Below are positions 38,993 through 47,534 of a stretch of DNA of 64,000 nucleotides, one piece after another. The DNA lies in NCBI RefSeq assembly GCF_014280075.1, contig NZ_CP047950.1, positions 372,001-436,000 of the forward strand, in the 5' to 3' direction. A program made the position numbers and the translations under genes. Each line of letters begins with the position of its first letter. Position 1 is the first letter of the stretch. Source of the DNA: Synechococcus sp. A15-62 (GTDB taxonomy: Bacteria; Cyanobacteriota; Cyanobacteriia; PCC-6307; Cyanobiaceae). The notes below the pieces were generated by a model. It ran no database searches. It was not told where the DNA came from and saw only the letters and a list, made by a program, of their open reading frames with translations.

Positions 38993-39834
38993 CTGACGCC
39001 TTGAACGAGCGCGTTCACCACGCGCTCGGCCAGGCAGTTCACCGTGTGCTCCCTTGAGCTCGGATCCCTCAGTTTCGTTTCGAGAGGGGGTTCAAGCATG
39101 GCGATTTCGAGAATTCCGATGCCGCGACGCGGACCGCCAAGGCCTCCGCGGAACAGGCGCGGGTATCGCCCAAATGCCTGGGCCAGGCTTTCATCGACAA
39201 CATTCAGTTCACGCACATTGGCGAGTACTGGAATCAGGCCGGAGCCGAAGCCATGGGGCCGGTAGGCATCGAAATGGATCTCCAACACATATTCACCACG
39301 CTCCGAAAAGACTTTGGCCTTCGACCAGTTGGTGGCAGGGTCGTCGTCGTTCGCGATGCTGATTGACGGCGGGGTGTAGGCGCGGATGTTCAAGGCACGG
39401 GCTTGGCCTTGGCTCACCACTGCGGCCTGAACCTGGCGGTTCCAGAACAGCTCATCGCGAATGCCCGGTTGCATCGGCGCTCGCTTCTGCTGATCCACGG
39501 CATATCCAGGGGTTCCTGGACTGGCGGTGCCCTGGGAGTCGGCATGTCCTGCCATGACGACGATTGGCAGGTTGCTCTGCACAGGGCTTTGCCCGACCCA
39601 GCTCCCGGGTTTCTTTGTGCGTGGGCCTAGCAGGGGATCTGGTGTGGCGGGCTCAGGACAGGGCTCCGGCGGTTCCGGTGCAGGTTGCTCTTCTGGTTCG
39701 TTGCTGGGCTCAGCTGTGCCAAGCCAGTTGTTCTGTTCCGCAGCTTTGGTCATCGCCAGGGTTGCCAGTGACAGGCCTGTGATGGCAAGCCCTGAGGCAA
39801 CGCGACGCCGTCGCATCCAGGCCGGCAGACGCAT
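38989..39834 (-). CDS. Secreted N-acetylmuramoyl-L-alanine amidase-like protein
   Basis: The 281-aa product has a basic N-terminus and a hydrophobic signal or anchor (about 12-32). A Pro/Glu-rich linker follows (about 42-70), then a domain resembling Amidase_3: [11 protein letters not shown] (possible zinc His, about residue 96), LEIHFDAYR (second His) and [11 protein letters not shown] (Glu). The spacing fits a cell-wall amidase, but the motifs are diverged and it may not be catalytic. It is convergent with hemF and 3 bp downstream of the CCB-family gene. Confidence 0.65.
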   Translation of the reverse strand: MRLPAWMRRRRVASGLAITGLSLATLAMTKAAEQNNWLGTAEPSNEPEEQPAPEPPEPCPEPATPDPLLGPRTKKPGSWVGQSPVQSNLPIVVMAGHADSQGTASPGTPGYAVDQQKRAPMQPGIRDELFWNRQVQAAVVSQGQARALNIRAYTPPSISIANDDDPATNWSKAKVFSERGEYVLEIHFDAYRPHGFGSGLIPVLANVRELNVVDESLAQAFGRYPRLFRGGLGGPRRGIGILEIAMLEPPLETKLRDPSSREHTVNCLAERVVNALVQGVS

Positions 39835-39837
39835 GGT

Positions 39838-40392
39838 TCAAATGGGGGAGGAGAGCAGGGATCCATCACTGGCGAGTTGCAGGGTCTCAGCCAGTTCCAG
39901 TTCGATGGCGATCAATTCGTCCCGATGAGCCCGCAGACGAATGGCGCTGCCCTCTCCCTCGGGAGCAGGAAGGAGTTGCAGTTCAAGGGCTTCTGTGCGA
40001 GCGGCCCGCCGGGTGTAAACAGCTCCCGCCAGAGGACCGAGGCCGATCAGCAGCAGAGGCCACCAGTGCAGTTGGGGTGCCAGCTGACGCAGGACCAGAC
40101 CGAAGCAGGCGGAGCCAAAGGCCGCTAGCACTGACAGCAACACGGCAAGGGGTTGGCTGGAGGCCACTTTCCCCTTGAAGCGGAGCACCTGGCGCTCAGC
40201 ATCTCCGCCATCTCGGCTCCAGCCGCGGTCTTCCAGCCAAGTGCTGAGCCCGTCAAGAACGGTGATGGGGGGTTGGGGGGACATCACGTCCACCACTGTG
40301 GTTCGGTCCTTGCTGGCTGCACGCAGAAAGAAGACCAGACCAATCGCCAGCAGAACAGTCAGCAGGAGGGTGGATTGGAATCCTGCAGGCAT
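39838..40392 (-). CDS. Cofactor assembly of complex C subunit B (CCB) family protein
   Basis: CCB proteins attach heme ci to cytochrome b6 on the stromal side of the thylakoid membrane. The 184-aa product has an N-terminal hydrophobic helix (about 8-25), the family segment VLDGLSTWLEDRGW, a helical hairpin (LAVLLSVLAAFGSACFGLVL; WWPLLLIGLGPLAGAVY), and a soluble C-terminal domain. It matches cyanobacterial proteins so named. It lies upstream of the amidase-like gene, 3 bp apart. Confidence 0.75.
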   Translation of the reverse strand: MPAGFQSTLLLTVLLAIGLVFFLRAASKDRTTVVDVMSPQPPITVLDGLSTWLEDRGWSRDGGDAERQVLRFKGKVASSQPLAVLLSVLAAFGSACFGLVLRQLAPQLHWWPLLLIGLGPLAGAVYTRRAARTEALELQLLPAPEGEGSAIRLRAHRDELIAIELELAETLQLASDGSLLSSPI

Positions 40393-40442
40393 GGCATCCC
40401 GGTGGTGTTCAACCTTTTTAAGCCTTGCGGCGGCTGAATCGC

Positions 40443-40826
40443 TTAGTTCAAGGCGAACCGGTGGGAGTCCAGCCAGCTGCGCCAGGGCTGCATCAGTCGC
40501 TCGGCTTCGCCGCGTGCATCGGATTCAAGGTGCAGCATGCGCCGTGGCCGTCCGCGACTCGGACAGCGTTGGGTGTAACTGCTGATCGAGCCCTGTTGCT
40601 CAAGGAACTCCAGGGCCTGTTGCAGCACAGTTTCAGAAAGCCGCAGTTGTGGCTCCTCCCGGATCAGTTTCTGCAGGAGTCCGGAGGGGTAGTTGTCGTC
40701 TTTAAGCAAGCACTCGAGGATCCAGCAGACAGCCAGCTCGAGATCGAGGAATTGCGGCGGCGGCTGATGGAAGTACTGCTCGATGTCTGCCAGACAGGTG
40801 CGCGAAGGCTTTCTGCGAGAGAACAC
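40443..40826 (-). CDS. Conserved cyanobacterial protein, winged-helix-like
   Basis: A 127-aa basic protein I do not recognise with certainty. The middle (LELAVCWILECLLKDDNYPS) and the helix-wing region (LSETVLQQALEFLEQQGSI followed by basic SRGRPRRMLHL) resemble PadR-type winged-helix regulators. There is no membrane segment. It is divergent from rnd and upstream of the CCB gene on the same strand, about 50 bp apart. A DNA-binding role is inference. Confidence 0.6.
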   Translation of the reverse strand: MFSRRKPSRTCLADIEQYFHQPPPQFLDLELAVCWILECLLKDDNYPSGLLQKLIREEPQLRLSETVLQQALEFLEQQGSISSYTQRCPSRGRPRRMLHLESDARGEAERLMQPWRSWLDSHRFALN

Positions 40827-40941
40827 AGGCGCGGGACAACTGCTTCAATCAAAAGCGATCTCATTTCGAGATTCAAGGGGAGAGTCTTGAGACTTGCTGT
40901 GGAGGTGATTGGCCACACTGGCCCTATCCCTTCCTGAAGCC

Positions 40942-41586
40942 ATGGCTGAGAAGTCGTCATCCCCAGCGGAATTCGCGGTTTTTGATCGCGATCTTGATGC
41001 AGCTTGGACGGAGCGCTACCTGCAGTCCCCGCGGCTTGCCGTTGATACCGAAGCGATGGGACTGATTCATGGGCGTGATCGGCTTTGCCTGGTTCAGATC
41101 GCCGACGCTGAGGACCGTGTGGCCTGTGTCCGCATTGGCCTGGGCCAGACCGAGGCACCGAATCTCAAGCGCCTGTTTGAGGCGCCCACGGTGGAGAAGG
41201 TGTTTCACTTTGCCCGTTTCGATGTGGCTGCGCTTGCTGCCGGTTTGAGCATCGAAGTGAACCCCGTGTTCTGCACCAAGGTCGGCAGTCGGCTCGGCCG
41301 CACGTACACCCCCCGCCATGGCCTCAAAGATTTGGTGATGGAATTGGTTGGCGTTGAGCTGGACAAGGGCGCCCAGAGCAGTGACTGGGGCCGGGTGGAC
41401 GAACTCACGGATGCCCAGTTGGCCTACGCCGCCAACGATGTGCGCTATCTGCTGCCAGCCCGCGAGCGCCTGGAGCAAATGTTGCGGCGGGAAGGGCGTT
41501 GGGATTTGGCGCAACGCTGCTTTCAATGCGTTCCGGTGGTTGCCGAGCTGGATCGGCTGCGTTTTCACCAGATCTTTGAGCACTGA
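40942..41586 (+). CDS. rnd: Ribonuclease D-like 3'-5' exonuclease
   Basis: A DEDDy-family exonuclease acting on RNA 3' ends. The 214-aa product has the catalytic residues in LAVDTEAMG (Asp, Glu), VFHFARFDVAAL (Asp) and QLAYAANDVRYLLP (Tyr and Asp). It lacks the HRDC domains of E. coli RNase D, as is common in cyanobacteria. ATG 40942 (MAEKSSSP) is preferred over an in-frame start 11 codons upstream. Confidence 0.88.
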   Translation: MAEKSSSPAEFAVFDRDLDAAWTERYLQSPRLAVDTEAMGLIHGRDRLCLVQIADAEDRVACVRIGLGQTEAPNLKRLFEAPTVEKVFHFARFDVAALAAGLSIEVNPVFCTKVGSRLGRTYTPRHGLKDLVMELVGVELDKGAQSSDWGRVDELTDAQLAYAANDVRYLLPARERLEQMLRREGRWDLAQRCFQCVPVVAELDRLRFHQIFEH

Positions 41587-41595
41587 GGCTGGAGC

Positions 41596-41853
41596 TCAGT
41601 CTTCCAGCATGAAGTTGCCGTCGCCTTCGCTGTTCTCGAGCAACGCGTCCAGCTGACGGGCGTGGTCACCGTTGTCCTTGTCGAGGGCGGCCAGCATGGA
41701 TTCAGCCATTGCTCGCCGTCCTTCCACATCGCGATGGCCTTCTCGGGCCGCTGCCTGTTCCACCTGGCGCCGGGCACTGGCAAGGCTGATGCTCAGTCGA
41801 CTCGCCAACTGGGCACAAAGTTTGACGAGGGTGGGGTCTTGAATCGCGGCCAT
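41596..41853 (-). CDS. Conserved hypothetical protein (85 aa)
   Basis: A small soluble, mostly helical, acidic protein. The first half (LVKLCAQLASRLSISLASARRQVE) predicts a long helix; the second half is rich in Asp/Glu and ends NSEGDGNFMLED. No known domain is recognised. ATG 41853 is taken as the start. It lies between the convergent rnd gene and the LpxB-like gene upstream on the same strand (about 19 bp). Confidence 0.65.
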   Translation of the reverse strand: MAAIQDPTLVKLCAQLASRLSISLASARRQVEQAAAREGHRDVEGRRAMAESMLAALDKDNGDHARQLDALLENSEGDGNFMLED

Positions 41854-41872
41854 CGCAACCAACCGGGGATCT

Positions 41873-43135
41873 TCAGTATCCGTTGAAGCGATCCAGGATT
41901 AGGCGTGCCAGCTGATCGCTCCCCCCTGCTGGCCCCATCCGCTGCGACCCGATCCGTCCCAGATGGGAGCGGAGTGCCGGGTCAGCCAGGAGGACTTCGA
42001 GCCGTCTAGTGAGCTCGGATTCATCAGAGCAGGGACGAACCGCTCCCCCCAAGAGGCGGCTTTGACGGCGGGCGAAGCCCGGCTTGAACTGCGGTCCCGG
42101 TCCCGGGAGGGACAGGGCCGGAATGCCCAGCCCCACCAGTTGTTCCGTCGCTGTTCCGGCGGTGGCGATGCCGGCTTCTGCCCAGCCGGCCCATCGGTCA
42201 AAGCAACCTCGCCCGATCAGCACCAGGCAGGCTCCTTTCACCCAGCAGGCTTCGGCACCCAGTTGGTCCGAAGGCGGAAGGCTGCGTCGAAACCCCAGTT
42301 GTTCAAGACTGTCGCTCAGGGCCTCTGCATCGGGTTGGGCGCCCACGGCCACGAGCAGTGCCATCGGCACACGGCCGGGCAGCGCCATGGCACTGCGAAC
42401 CAACCGCTGCAGGTTGCGCTGGGCCTCCGGCATGCGACTCCCGCAGAGCAAGAGCACTCGGCGGCAGCGTTCCAGGGCTGATGGCAGCGGTTGGATTTGA
42501 AGGCCATCCATCATCGGATTGCCCGGCGCAAGGGCGCCCACGCCTTTGCGTTGCAAGCCACGGGCTGTGAGCCGATCACGCATGGCCACCAGTTGACAGC
42601 GGCGGGAGCGCATCAGGCGCCATTCCCAGGGATCCCACTCACTGCCCTTGAGCCGGTGGTAGCAGTCGCTTTTGGCCCCTCCAGGACCACTGAGCCAGGT
42701 GTAGTCGCTTTTGGGAGTGCCGATGAAGCCGAAGGGAGCGCCACTGCTCCAGGCCATCAGCAGTGGCAGCAAATCGCCAATGGCAACGATGGGTTGGCGC
42801 TCATGGCCCAGGCGGCGCACCAACCGCCATTGACTCCAACTCAAACTGGGGAGACCAGCCCTGACGTCTGCCAGCAGACCTCTCAGGCTTTGGTTGCTGA
42901 AGCCACCGCTGGGCAGGGCCGCTTTCGGCCCTAGGCGTGTCAACCATCCCTGCTGAACCGCAGCATCAAAGACCCGGCCGGCGCCCACCAGAGGGAGCAC
43001 GGTCAGGGGCCGTCGCGGTGCGCGCCGATGCACGGCCTGGATGATCCGCAGGGTGATCAGGTCTTCCCCGTGACCGTTGCAGAGAAACAGCAGAGAGCCA
43101 GGTGCATGGCTGATAAGATCCTCTGATGGGGACAG
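41873..43135 (-). CDS. Lipid-A-disaccharide synthase-related glycosyltransferase-like protein
   Basis: A cyanobacterial family distantly related to LpxB, function unknown. The sequence has the typical opening LLFLCNGHGEDLITLRI, PIVAIGDLLPLLMAWSSGAP, ALAPGNPMMDGL and a C-terminal nucleotide-sugar-like segment TATEQLVGLGIPALSLPGPGP. The only standard start (TTG 43183) lies inside the tRNA-Cys gene on the other strand. CTG 43135 is the first codon outside the tRNA that could initiate, so I place the start there with low certainty. The product would be 420 aa. Confidence 0.75.
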   Translation of the reverse strand: MSPSEDLISHAPGSLLFLCNGHGEDLITLRIIQAVHRRAPRRPLTVLPLVGAGRVFDAAVQQGWLTRLGPKAALPSGGFSNQSLRGLLADVRAGLPSLSWSQWRLVRRLGHERQPIVAIGDLLPLLMAWSSGAPFGFIGTPKSDYTWLSGPGGAKSDCYHRLKGSEWDPWEWRLMRSRRCQLVAMRDRLTARGLQRKGVGALAPGNPMMDGLQIQPLPSALERCRRVLLLCGSRMPEAQRNLQRLVRSAMALPGRVPMALLVAVGAQPDAEALSDSLEQLGFRRSLPPSDQLGAEACWVKGACLVLIGRGCFDRWAGWAEAGIATAGTATEQLVGLGIPALSLPGPGPQFKPGFARRQSRLLGGAVRPCSDESELTRRLEVLLADPALRSHLGRIGSQRMGPAGGSDQLARLILDRFNGY

Positions 43136-43147
43136 CTGTTCCCGGGC

Positions 43148-43218
43148 GGCGGCATGGCCAAGTGGTAAGGCAGAGGATTGCAAATCCTTTATCCCCAGTT
43201 CGAATCTGGGTGCCGCCT
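43148..43218 (+). tRNA. tRNA-Cys (anticodon GCA)
   Basis: A 71-nt cloverleaf: acceptor GGCGGCA with TGCCGCC, discriminator T, D-arm GGCCAAGTGGTAAGGC, anticodon stem GAGGA/TCCTT-side with loop TTGCAAA (anticodon GCA), and T-arm CCCAGTTCGAATCTGGG. CCA is not encoded. It lies between two minus-strand genes. The longest reading frame of the LpxB-like gene would extend into it. Confidence 0.96.
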
Positions 43219-43229
43219 TTGAATCCTCA

Positions 43230-43703
43230 TCACAGTTGAGCCTCCGCGCTCATTTCGGCAACGTTGCGTGTGTGACTCTCGCAGCTGACGGTGTCTGCAT
43301 CAATCCAGCAACGCCCCTGGGCCATGCGGGTTGCAGGAAGGCCCGTGGGGAGACCTCTGGCATCAAACCGGACCCAGGAGGTGCTGAGCAGGCTTCCATT
43401 CCAGCGGCGTGAATCCACACGGCAGCCGGAGTTGTCGCAGCTGAGCGGATTGCCTTGGTCTCCATCAAGGCTGACGAAGCTCAACTGGTAGCTGCCGCCT
43501 GTTGTTTGATCGTCTCCGATGAAACGAAGCCGCAGGCCGCGGCTTCCGTTCGTGCTGATCTGCAGACGTTCGCAGGTCAGAGAACGCCCCCCAACGACGA
43601 TGCGGCAATGCGCAGGGCTGTGCTCCAGACGGCCAAAGCTCAGCTTTGGTTCTGCCGCTGCTGGCACGGCGAGCAGCAGTGGCGCCATCCACAGTTGGAT
43701 CAT
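43230..43703 (-). CDS. Secreted hypothetical protein, cysteine-containing
   Basis: The 157-aa product begins with a short signal-peptide-like sequence MIQLWMAPLLLAVPAAAEPK (cleavage likely after AAA or AEP). The mature part has six Cys residues (CRIVV, LTCERL, LSCDNSGC, GRCWID, VSCES), suggesting disulfides in the periplasm. No known domain. Its ATG shares one base with the TGA of the upstream 52-aa gene (TGATG), so they are coupled. The much longer in-frame frame through the aldo/keto reductase gene is antisense and discarded. Confidence 0.65.
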   Translation of the reverse strand: MIQLWMAPLLLAVPAAAEPKLSFGRLEHSPAHCRIVVGGRSLTCERLQISTNGSRGLRLRFIGDDQTTGGSYQLSFVSLDGDQGNPLSCDNSGCRVDSRRWNGSLLSTSWVRFDARGLPTGLPATRMAQGRCWIDADTVSCESHTRNVAEMSAEAQL

Positions 43704-43861
43704 CAGTAATCGCTGTCGGCGACGCACATGCCCAGGCAGTGAATGCCGTTGCTGGCGGTTCTGCGGCAGTGGTTGCAGAGAATGCGTTCTTCCTTGAGGT
43801 TCGATCCCTCTACGGCCTGATCGGTCGATCTCGCAGGTTCCTGTGCGGGGGATGCGGTCAT
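43703..43861 (-). CDS. Small cysteine-motif protein (52 aa), putative zinc ribbon-like
   Basis: A short ORF beginning MTASPAQEPARSTDQAVEGS and ending with CNHCRRTASNGIHCLGMCV, a C-x2-C-x10-C-x3-C arrangement that could bind one metal ion. It is coupled to the downstream secreted protein (TGATG). Its ATG overlaps the possible ATG of the divergent aldo/keto reductase on the other strand (CATG at 43859-43862), so one of these starts may be wrong. Function unknown. Confidence 0.6.
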   Translation of the reverse strand: MTASPAQEPARSTDQAVEGSNLKEERILCNHCRRTASNGIHCLGMCVADSDY

Positions 43862-44876
43862 GACGCAGCGAGACGGGTTGATGGCGATCATGGCTGGCAG
43901 CAGCATCGCCCCGTTGAACGGCATCGGTTTTGGCACCTGGGCCTGGGGCAACAAGGCGGTTTGGGGGTACGACGCCCAGCGGGACGACAATCGACTTCGC
44001 GCCACGTTCCGTCAGGCCCTCAGCTCTGGGCTCAACTTGATCGATACCGCGGATTCCTATGGAACGGGGAGCCTGAGTGGACGCAGTGAAGCGTTGCTTG
44101 GCGACTTCATCGCCGAGTTGCCAGCCCTGCGGCGATCCCAGTTGACGGTGGCCACGAAGCTGGCCCCATTTCCCTGGCGCTGGGGGCGTCGGGGCTTTGA
44201 TGCCGCCTTTGAATCCAGTCGAACACGGCTCAAAGGGCAGCTGCGACGGGTGCAGTTGCACTGGAGCACGGCCCGCTACGCGCCCTGGCAGGAGACAGGC
44301 CTTCTTGATGGCTTGGCTGAGCTCGTTCTGGCTGGCCGGGTGGACGAGTTGGGGGTGTCCAACCTGGGCCCCCAACGCCTGGTGTTGCTCCATCGCCGTC
44401 TGTTGGAGCGCGGCGTTTCCTTGCGCAGCATTCAGGTGCAGTGTTCGCTGTTGGCACCTGCGGATGATCAGCTGCGCGAGTTGATCGCCATCAGCAGAGA
44501 CCTTGGCGTGGAGGTGTTGGCCTACAGCCCTCTGGCTTTCGGCGTGCTGGGTTGTGCTCCTGGGGCTGAGGAGAAACGTTCTGCCACTTGGTTGAGACGA
44601 CGCCTGTTCCAGCGCCTGCTTCCGGCCAGCCTTGAGTTGCGCAGTGCGATGCAGGCGATAGCGAACGAGCGCGGGGCATCGATGGTTCAAGTTGCTTTGA
44701 ACTGGTGCAGAGCTCTTGGCACAACGCCGATTCCGGGGCTGCGAACTCCAGAACAGGCCAGGGATGTCGCTGCCGCACTGGAGTGGTCAATGTCGCAGCA
44801 CGAGCGTCAGACCTTGAATGCGGCCCGACTCCGATGCAGTGAGCGGATGCCTGCCAATCCCTTCCAGAGCCGCTGA
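43860..44876 (+). CDS. Aldo/keto reductase
   Basis: An NADPH-dependent oxidoreductase with a TIM-barrel fold, substrate unknown. The product of about 338 aa shows the AKR tetrad: Asp and Tyr in LIDTADSYGTG (about residue 60-70), Lys in TVATKLAPFP, and His in VQLHWSTARY. It ends with the cofactor region ALGTTPIPGLRTPEQ. Starts at 43860, 43881 or 43890 are possible; the first has a G-rich RBS-like stretch. It diverges from the 52-aa gene and converges with the 210-aa hypothetical gene. Confidence 0.9.
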   Translation: MTQRDGLMAIMAGSSIAPLNGIGFGTWAWGNKAVWGYDAQRDDNRLRATFRQALSSGLNLIDTADSYGTGSLSGRSEALLGDFIAELPALRRSQLTVATKLAPFPWRWGRRGFDAAFESSRTRLKGQLRRVQLHWSTARYAPWQETGLLDGLAELVLAGRVDELGVSNLGPQRLVLLHRRLLERGVSLRSIQVQCSLLAPADDQLRELIAISRDLGVEVLAYSPLAFGVLGCAPGAEEKRSATWLRRRLFQRLLPASLELRSAMQAIANERGASMVQVALNWCRALGTTPIPGLRTPEQARDVAAALEWSMSQHERQTLNAARLRCSERMPANPFQSR

Positions 44877-44885
44877 GCGTTGTGC

Positions 44886-45518
44886 TCAGGCTTCCGAGGC
44901 GGATTCAGGAGCCGGGCTCACCACCACCGGGAGGCTGTCGCCGTCATTGCGAATCGGAATGACTTTGTCCTGGGAGGGTTCCAGGCGAGTGGGTGCAGGG
45001 GGAGTGTCTTGTTGCTGGGCGCAGGCGGCGAGGGCTTCCTGCAGCAAGGAATCAAAGGTGGCCCCAGGCAGACGATGCCGGGCGACCTCGAGAAAGGTGC
45101 GCGGAAGCGATTCGCCTGCAGCGCTCCTCAGAGCAGGATTGTTCTGGCGATGCTCCTGTTCGTCCTGAATGGCGCGAATGAACCGACGTGTGACGTCGCG
45201 TTTGGTGGACGCCTTGATCAGGGTGTCGCGCTCTTGAGGACCATGGCTGAGCTCCTGCTCCATGTCTTGAATCCGCCGTTCGAGGCTCTCCAAAACCTCC
45301 TGGGCTTCCTTGCCGATGTGCGCGAGCTGCCCATCCGAAAGGTGGGGCATGTCGGCCACGAACACCTTGCCGTGATCACGGAGCGTGAGAAAGGTTGGTC
45401 GTGCGCCCTGTCTGTAGCCCTGTTGCCTGTCCTGGCCTGAAGGCAAAGGACGTCTTGGCGGAACCGGACCGGCAGACGACCGACGGCGCGTGATGCGCTG
45501 GGGCTTATCAAAAGGCAT
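44886..45518 (-). CDS. Conserved hypothetical protein, coiled-coil (210 aa)
   Basis: Not recognised. The N-terminus is basic and Pro/Arg-rich (RRRSSAGPVPPRRPLPSGQD). A central helical part (GKEAQEVLESLERRIQDMEQ) predicts coiled coil, followed by KRDVTRRFIRAIQDEQEHRQ and an acidic-Pro C-terminus. No signal peptide or membrane segment. It is downstream of purM on the same strand, with 118 bp between that contain a small inverted repeat (CGGAA/TTCCG near 45546-45558). Confidence 0.65.
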   Translation of the reverse strand: MPFDKPQRITRRRSSAGPVPPRRPLPSGQDRQQGYRQGARPTFLTLRDHGKVFVADMPHLSDGQLAHIGKEAQEVLESLERRIQDMEQELSHGPQERDTLIKASTKRDVTRRFIRAIQDEQEHRQNNPALRSAAGESLPRTFLEVARHRLPGATFDSLLQEALAACAQQQDTPPAPTRLEPSQDKVIPIRNDGDSLPVVVSPAPESASEA

Positions 45519-45636
45519 TGAAAAAAGATGTATTGACGCCGCTATCGGAAAAATTCCGATTGTGCATATTCATAGTTTATTCGATCCCTTCTGGGCCGGT
45601 GGTCTGCGTTATCAAACCCGTCTGAAACTGACGCAA

Positions 45637-46674
45637 TCAGGCGGGCACACCTTCCAGAACAGCAGCGCTGCCAGGGGTGTTGGAGGTCACGTTGCCAATC
45701 ACCCAAGCCTGATGGTTCTTGCCGCGGCAATGCTCGATCACAGCGGCCTCGCTCCCCGCTGGCACCACCAGGCAGAAGCCGATGCCGAGGTTGAACGTGT
45801 GCCAAAGGTCCCGTTCGGGAATGTTTCCGGCCTCCTGCAGCCATCGGAACAGGGGTGGCCTTGTCCAGCTGGAGGCATCGATGCGCGCAGAGCAGCCTCC
45901 CGGCAGGCAGCGCGGCAGGTTTTCGGGGAGTCCTCCTCCGGTGATGTGGGCCATGCCGTGGAGCTCGCATCCCCTCTGCATCAGGTGCTGCACCATGTCG
46001 GCATACAGGGTTGTTGGCGCCAGTAGGTCGCCGATCAGAGGGCGCTGGTCGTCGCCATACACGGTGTTCGCATCTGCATTGGCTTTCTCCAGCACCTTGC
46101 GCACCAGGCTGAAGCCGTTGCTGTGCACGCCGCTGCTGGCCACGCCGATCACGCTGTCGCCAGGCTGGATGCGCTGGCCATCGATGAGCTCCTCTTCTTC
46201 GACAACAGCCACACAAAAGCCGGCGAGGTCATAGCGCCCCTGGGGGTAGAACCCCGGCATCTCGGCCGTTTCGCCGCCGAGCAGGGCGCAGCCGCTCTGT
46301 CTGCAGCCATCGGCGATGCCTTCAACAACCTCGGCCATTGCCGATGGCGCTAAGGCCCCGGTAGCCATGTAATCCAGGAAAAACAGTGGCGCGGCTCCTG
46401 AGGTGATCACGTCGTTGACGCACATCGCCACCAGGTCGATGCCCACGCCGTGATGGCTGCCATGCTCCTGGGCCAGTTCCAGTTTGGTTCCGACGCCATC
46501 GGTGCCTGACACCAGCAGGGGCTTGCGCATTCCGGCTGGAAGACGCATCAGACCGCCAAAACCACCAAGGCCGCCGATGACCTCCGGTCGGTGGGTGGCT
46601 TCCACAGACGCCTTGATGCGCTGCACGAACGCACGCCCGGCTTCGACGTCAACTCCAGCGCTCTTGTAATCCAT
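45637..46674 (-). CDS. purM: Phosphoribosylformylglycinamidine cyclo-ligase (AIR synthetase)
   Basis: PurM catalyses the fifth step of purine synthesis, closing the imidazole ring with ATP. The 345-aa product has the family blocks [51 protein letters not shown] and [16 protein letters not shown] 46674 ([13 protein letters not shown]) matches other PurM starts; the open frame upstream is not PurM-like. Confidence 0.98.
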   Translation of the reverse strand: MDYKSAGVDVEAGRAFVQRIKASVEATHRPEVIGGLGGFGGLMRLPAGMRKPLLVSGTDGVGTKLELAQEHGSHHGVGIDLVAMCVNDVITSGAAPLFFLDYMATGALAPSAMAEVVEGIADGCRQSGCALLGGETAEMPGFYPQGRYDLAGFCVAVVEEEELIDGQRIQPGDSVIGVASSGVHSNGFSLVRKVLEKANADANTVYGDDQRPLIGDLLAPTTLYADMVQHLMQRGCELHGMAHITGGGLPENLPRCLPGGCSARIDASSWTRPPLFRWLQEAGNIPERDLWHTFNLGIGFCLVVPAGSEAAVIEHCRGKNHQAWVIGNVTSNTPGSAAVLEGVPA

Positions 46675-46994
46675 GGAACGAATCCGATGCATTGATCCTG
46701 CAATGCCGCGGAGCTTGTGCTGATTGTTCTGTCGGCACAGCATTTGATTGCCCGCACTTATCAGTAGTTAGCTCTCGGCTTATGGACAGGGGCTTGCGCT
46801 CTGTCGTTGATCTGTCAGTCAGCACGCGGATTGGCAGTGGAGGCAGGGCTGATTGGTTGTGCCGATCGTTGTGATGGCGCCCAGTTTCTTTCCAGGAGCA
46901 CTTTTTTTAGGTTCGTAGCAATCTTTTTCGGTGAGGCACGCCAACGGCAGAGAACTGTGCGTTCAGTTCCAAGGCCTTGGCTAAGCCGCTCTGC
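46675..46994. promoter_or_regulatory. Divergent intergenic region between purM and rlpA
   Basis: About 320 bp with no supported gene; the frames present are short and without a plausible start. It must hold promoters for purM (minus) and rlpA (plus). T-rich tracts (CACTTTTTTTAGG; AATCTTTTTCGG) lie near 46900-46930, about 65-95 bp before rlpA. I cannot assign boxes or operators. Confidence 0.4.
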
Positions 46995-47534
46995 ATGCGA
47001 GTCCTTCTGACGCTGGCCACGCTCTCCGGAGCGATTTCAGGCAGTGCAGCCCTCCTGCCAGTCGTGGCCAGTGATTTCCTCTCGCTCAACGGTGCAGAGC
47101 CGCTTGACCCTCTGGATCTGGTGGTCGAGCCCCAAGCCCCTGAGCTGCAAGCAACCCTTTCTTCTGCGGAGGTCAAACCGGTTCTTGCACCTCCTTCCTC
47201 TGAGCTCCCCAAGCCGAAGCTGAAGGTTGTACCGGAGGTGGTGAAGGTCATCACTGGTGAAGCCAGTTGGTATGGCCCCGGTTTTTATGGCAACCGCACC
47301 GCCAATGGTGAGGTTTACAGACGCGGCACGATGACGGCAGCCCACCGCACGCTTCCTTTTGGAACAAAAGTGCGCGTCACCAACCTCTGGAACGGGCGCA
47401 CGGCCGTGATCCGCATCAATGATCGCGGACCTTTCATCGATCACCGGGTGATCGACCTTGGCCACGGTGCCGCCTCTGATCTGGGGTTGACCGCCTCTGG
47501 AATCGCTCAAGTCAAGCTTGAGGTGTTGCGCTGA
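46995..47534 (+). CDS. rlpA: RlpA-like double-psi beta-barrel protein
   Basis: A septal-ring or cell-wall protein family; some members are lytic transglycosylases acting on naked glycan. The 179-aa product begins with a signal peptide (MRVLLTLATLSGAISGSAAL). A Pro/Glu/Leu-rich linker follows, then the RlpA barrel from about residue 86: GEASWYGPGFYGNRTANGE, TMTAAHRTLPFGTKVRVTN and IRINDRGPFIDHRVIDL. The conserved Glu and Asp expected for catalysis are present. ATG 46995 is the natural signal-peptide start. It is translationally overlapped by panC-cmk. Confidence 0.88.
   Translation: MRVLLTLATLSGAISGSAALLPVVASDFLSLNGAEPLDPLDLVVEPQAPELQATLSSAEVKPVLAPPSSELPKPKLKVVPEVVKVITGEASWYGPGFYGNRTANGEVYRRGTMTAAHRTLPFGTKVRVTNLWNGRTAVIRINDRGPFIDHRVIDLGHGAASDLGLTASGIAQVKLEVLR

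Noticed and set aside
43230-44690. 486-aa minus-strand frame covering the secreted protein and the aldo/keto reductase region
   Set aside because: Most of it is antisense to the reductase tetrad; only the last 157 codons look like a protein with its own signal peptide and start.
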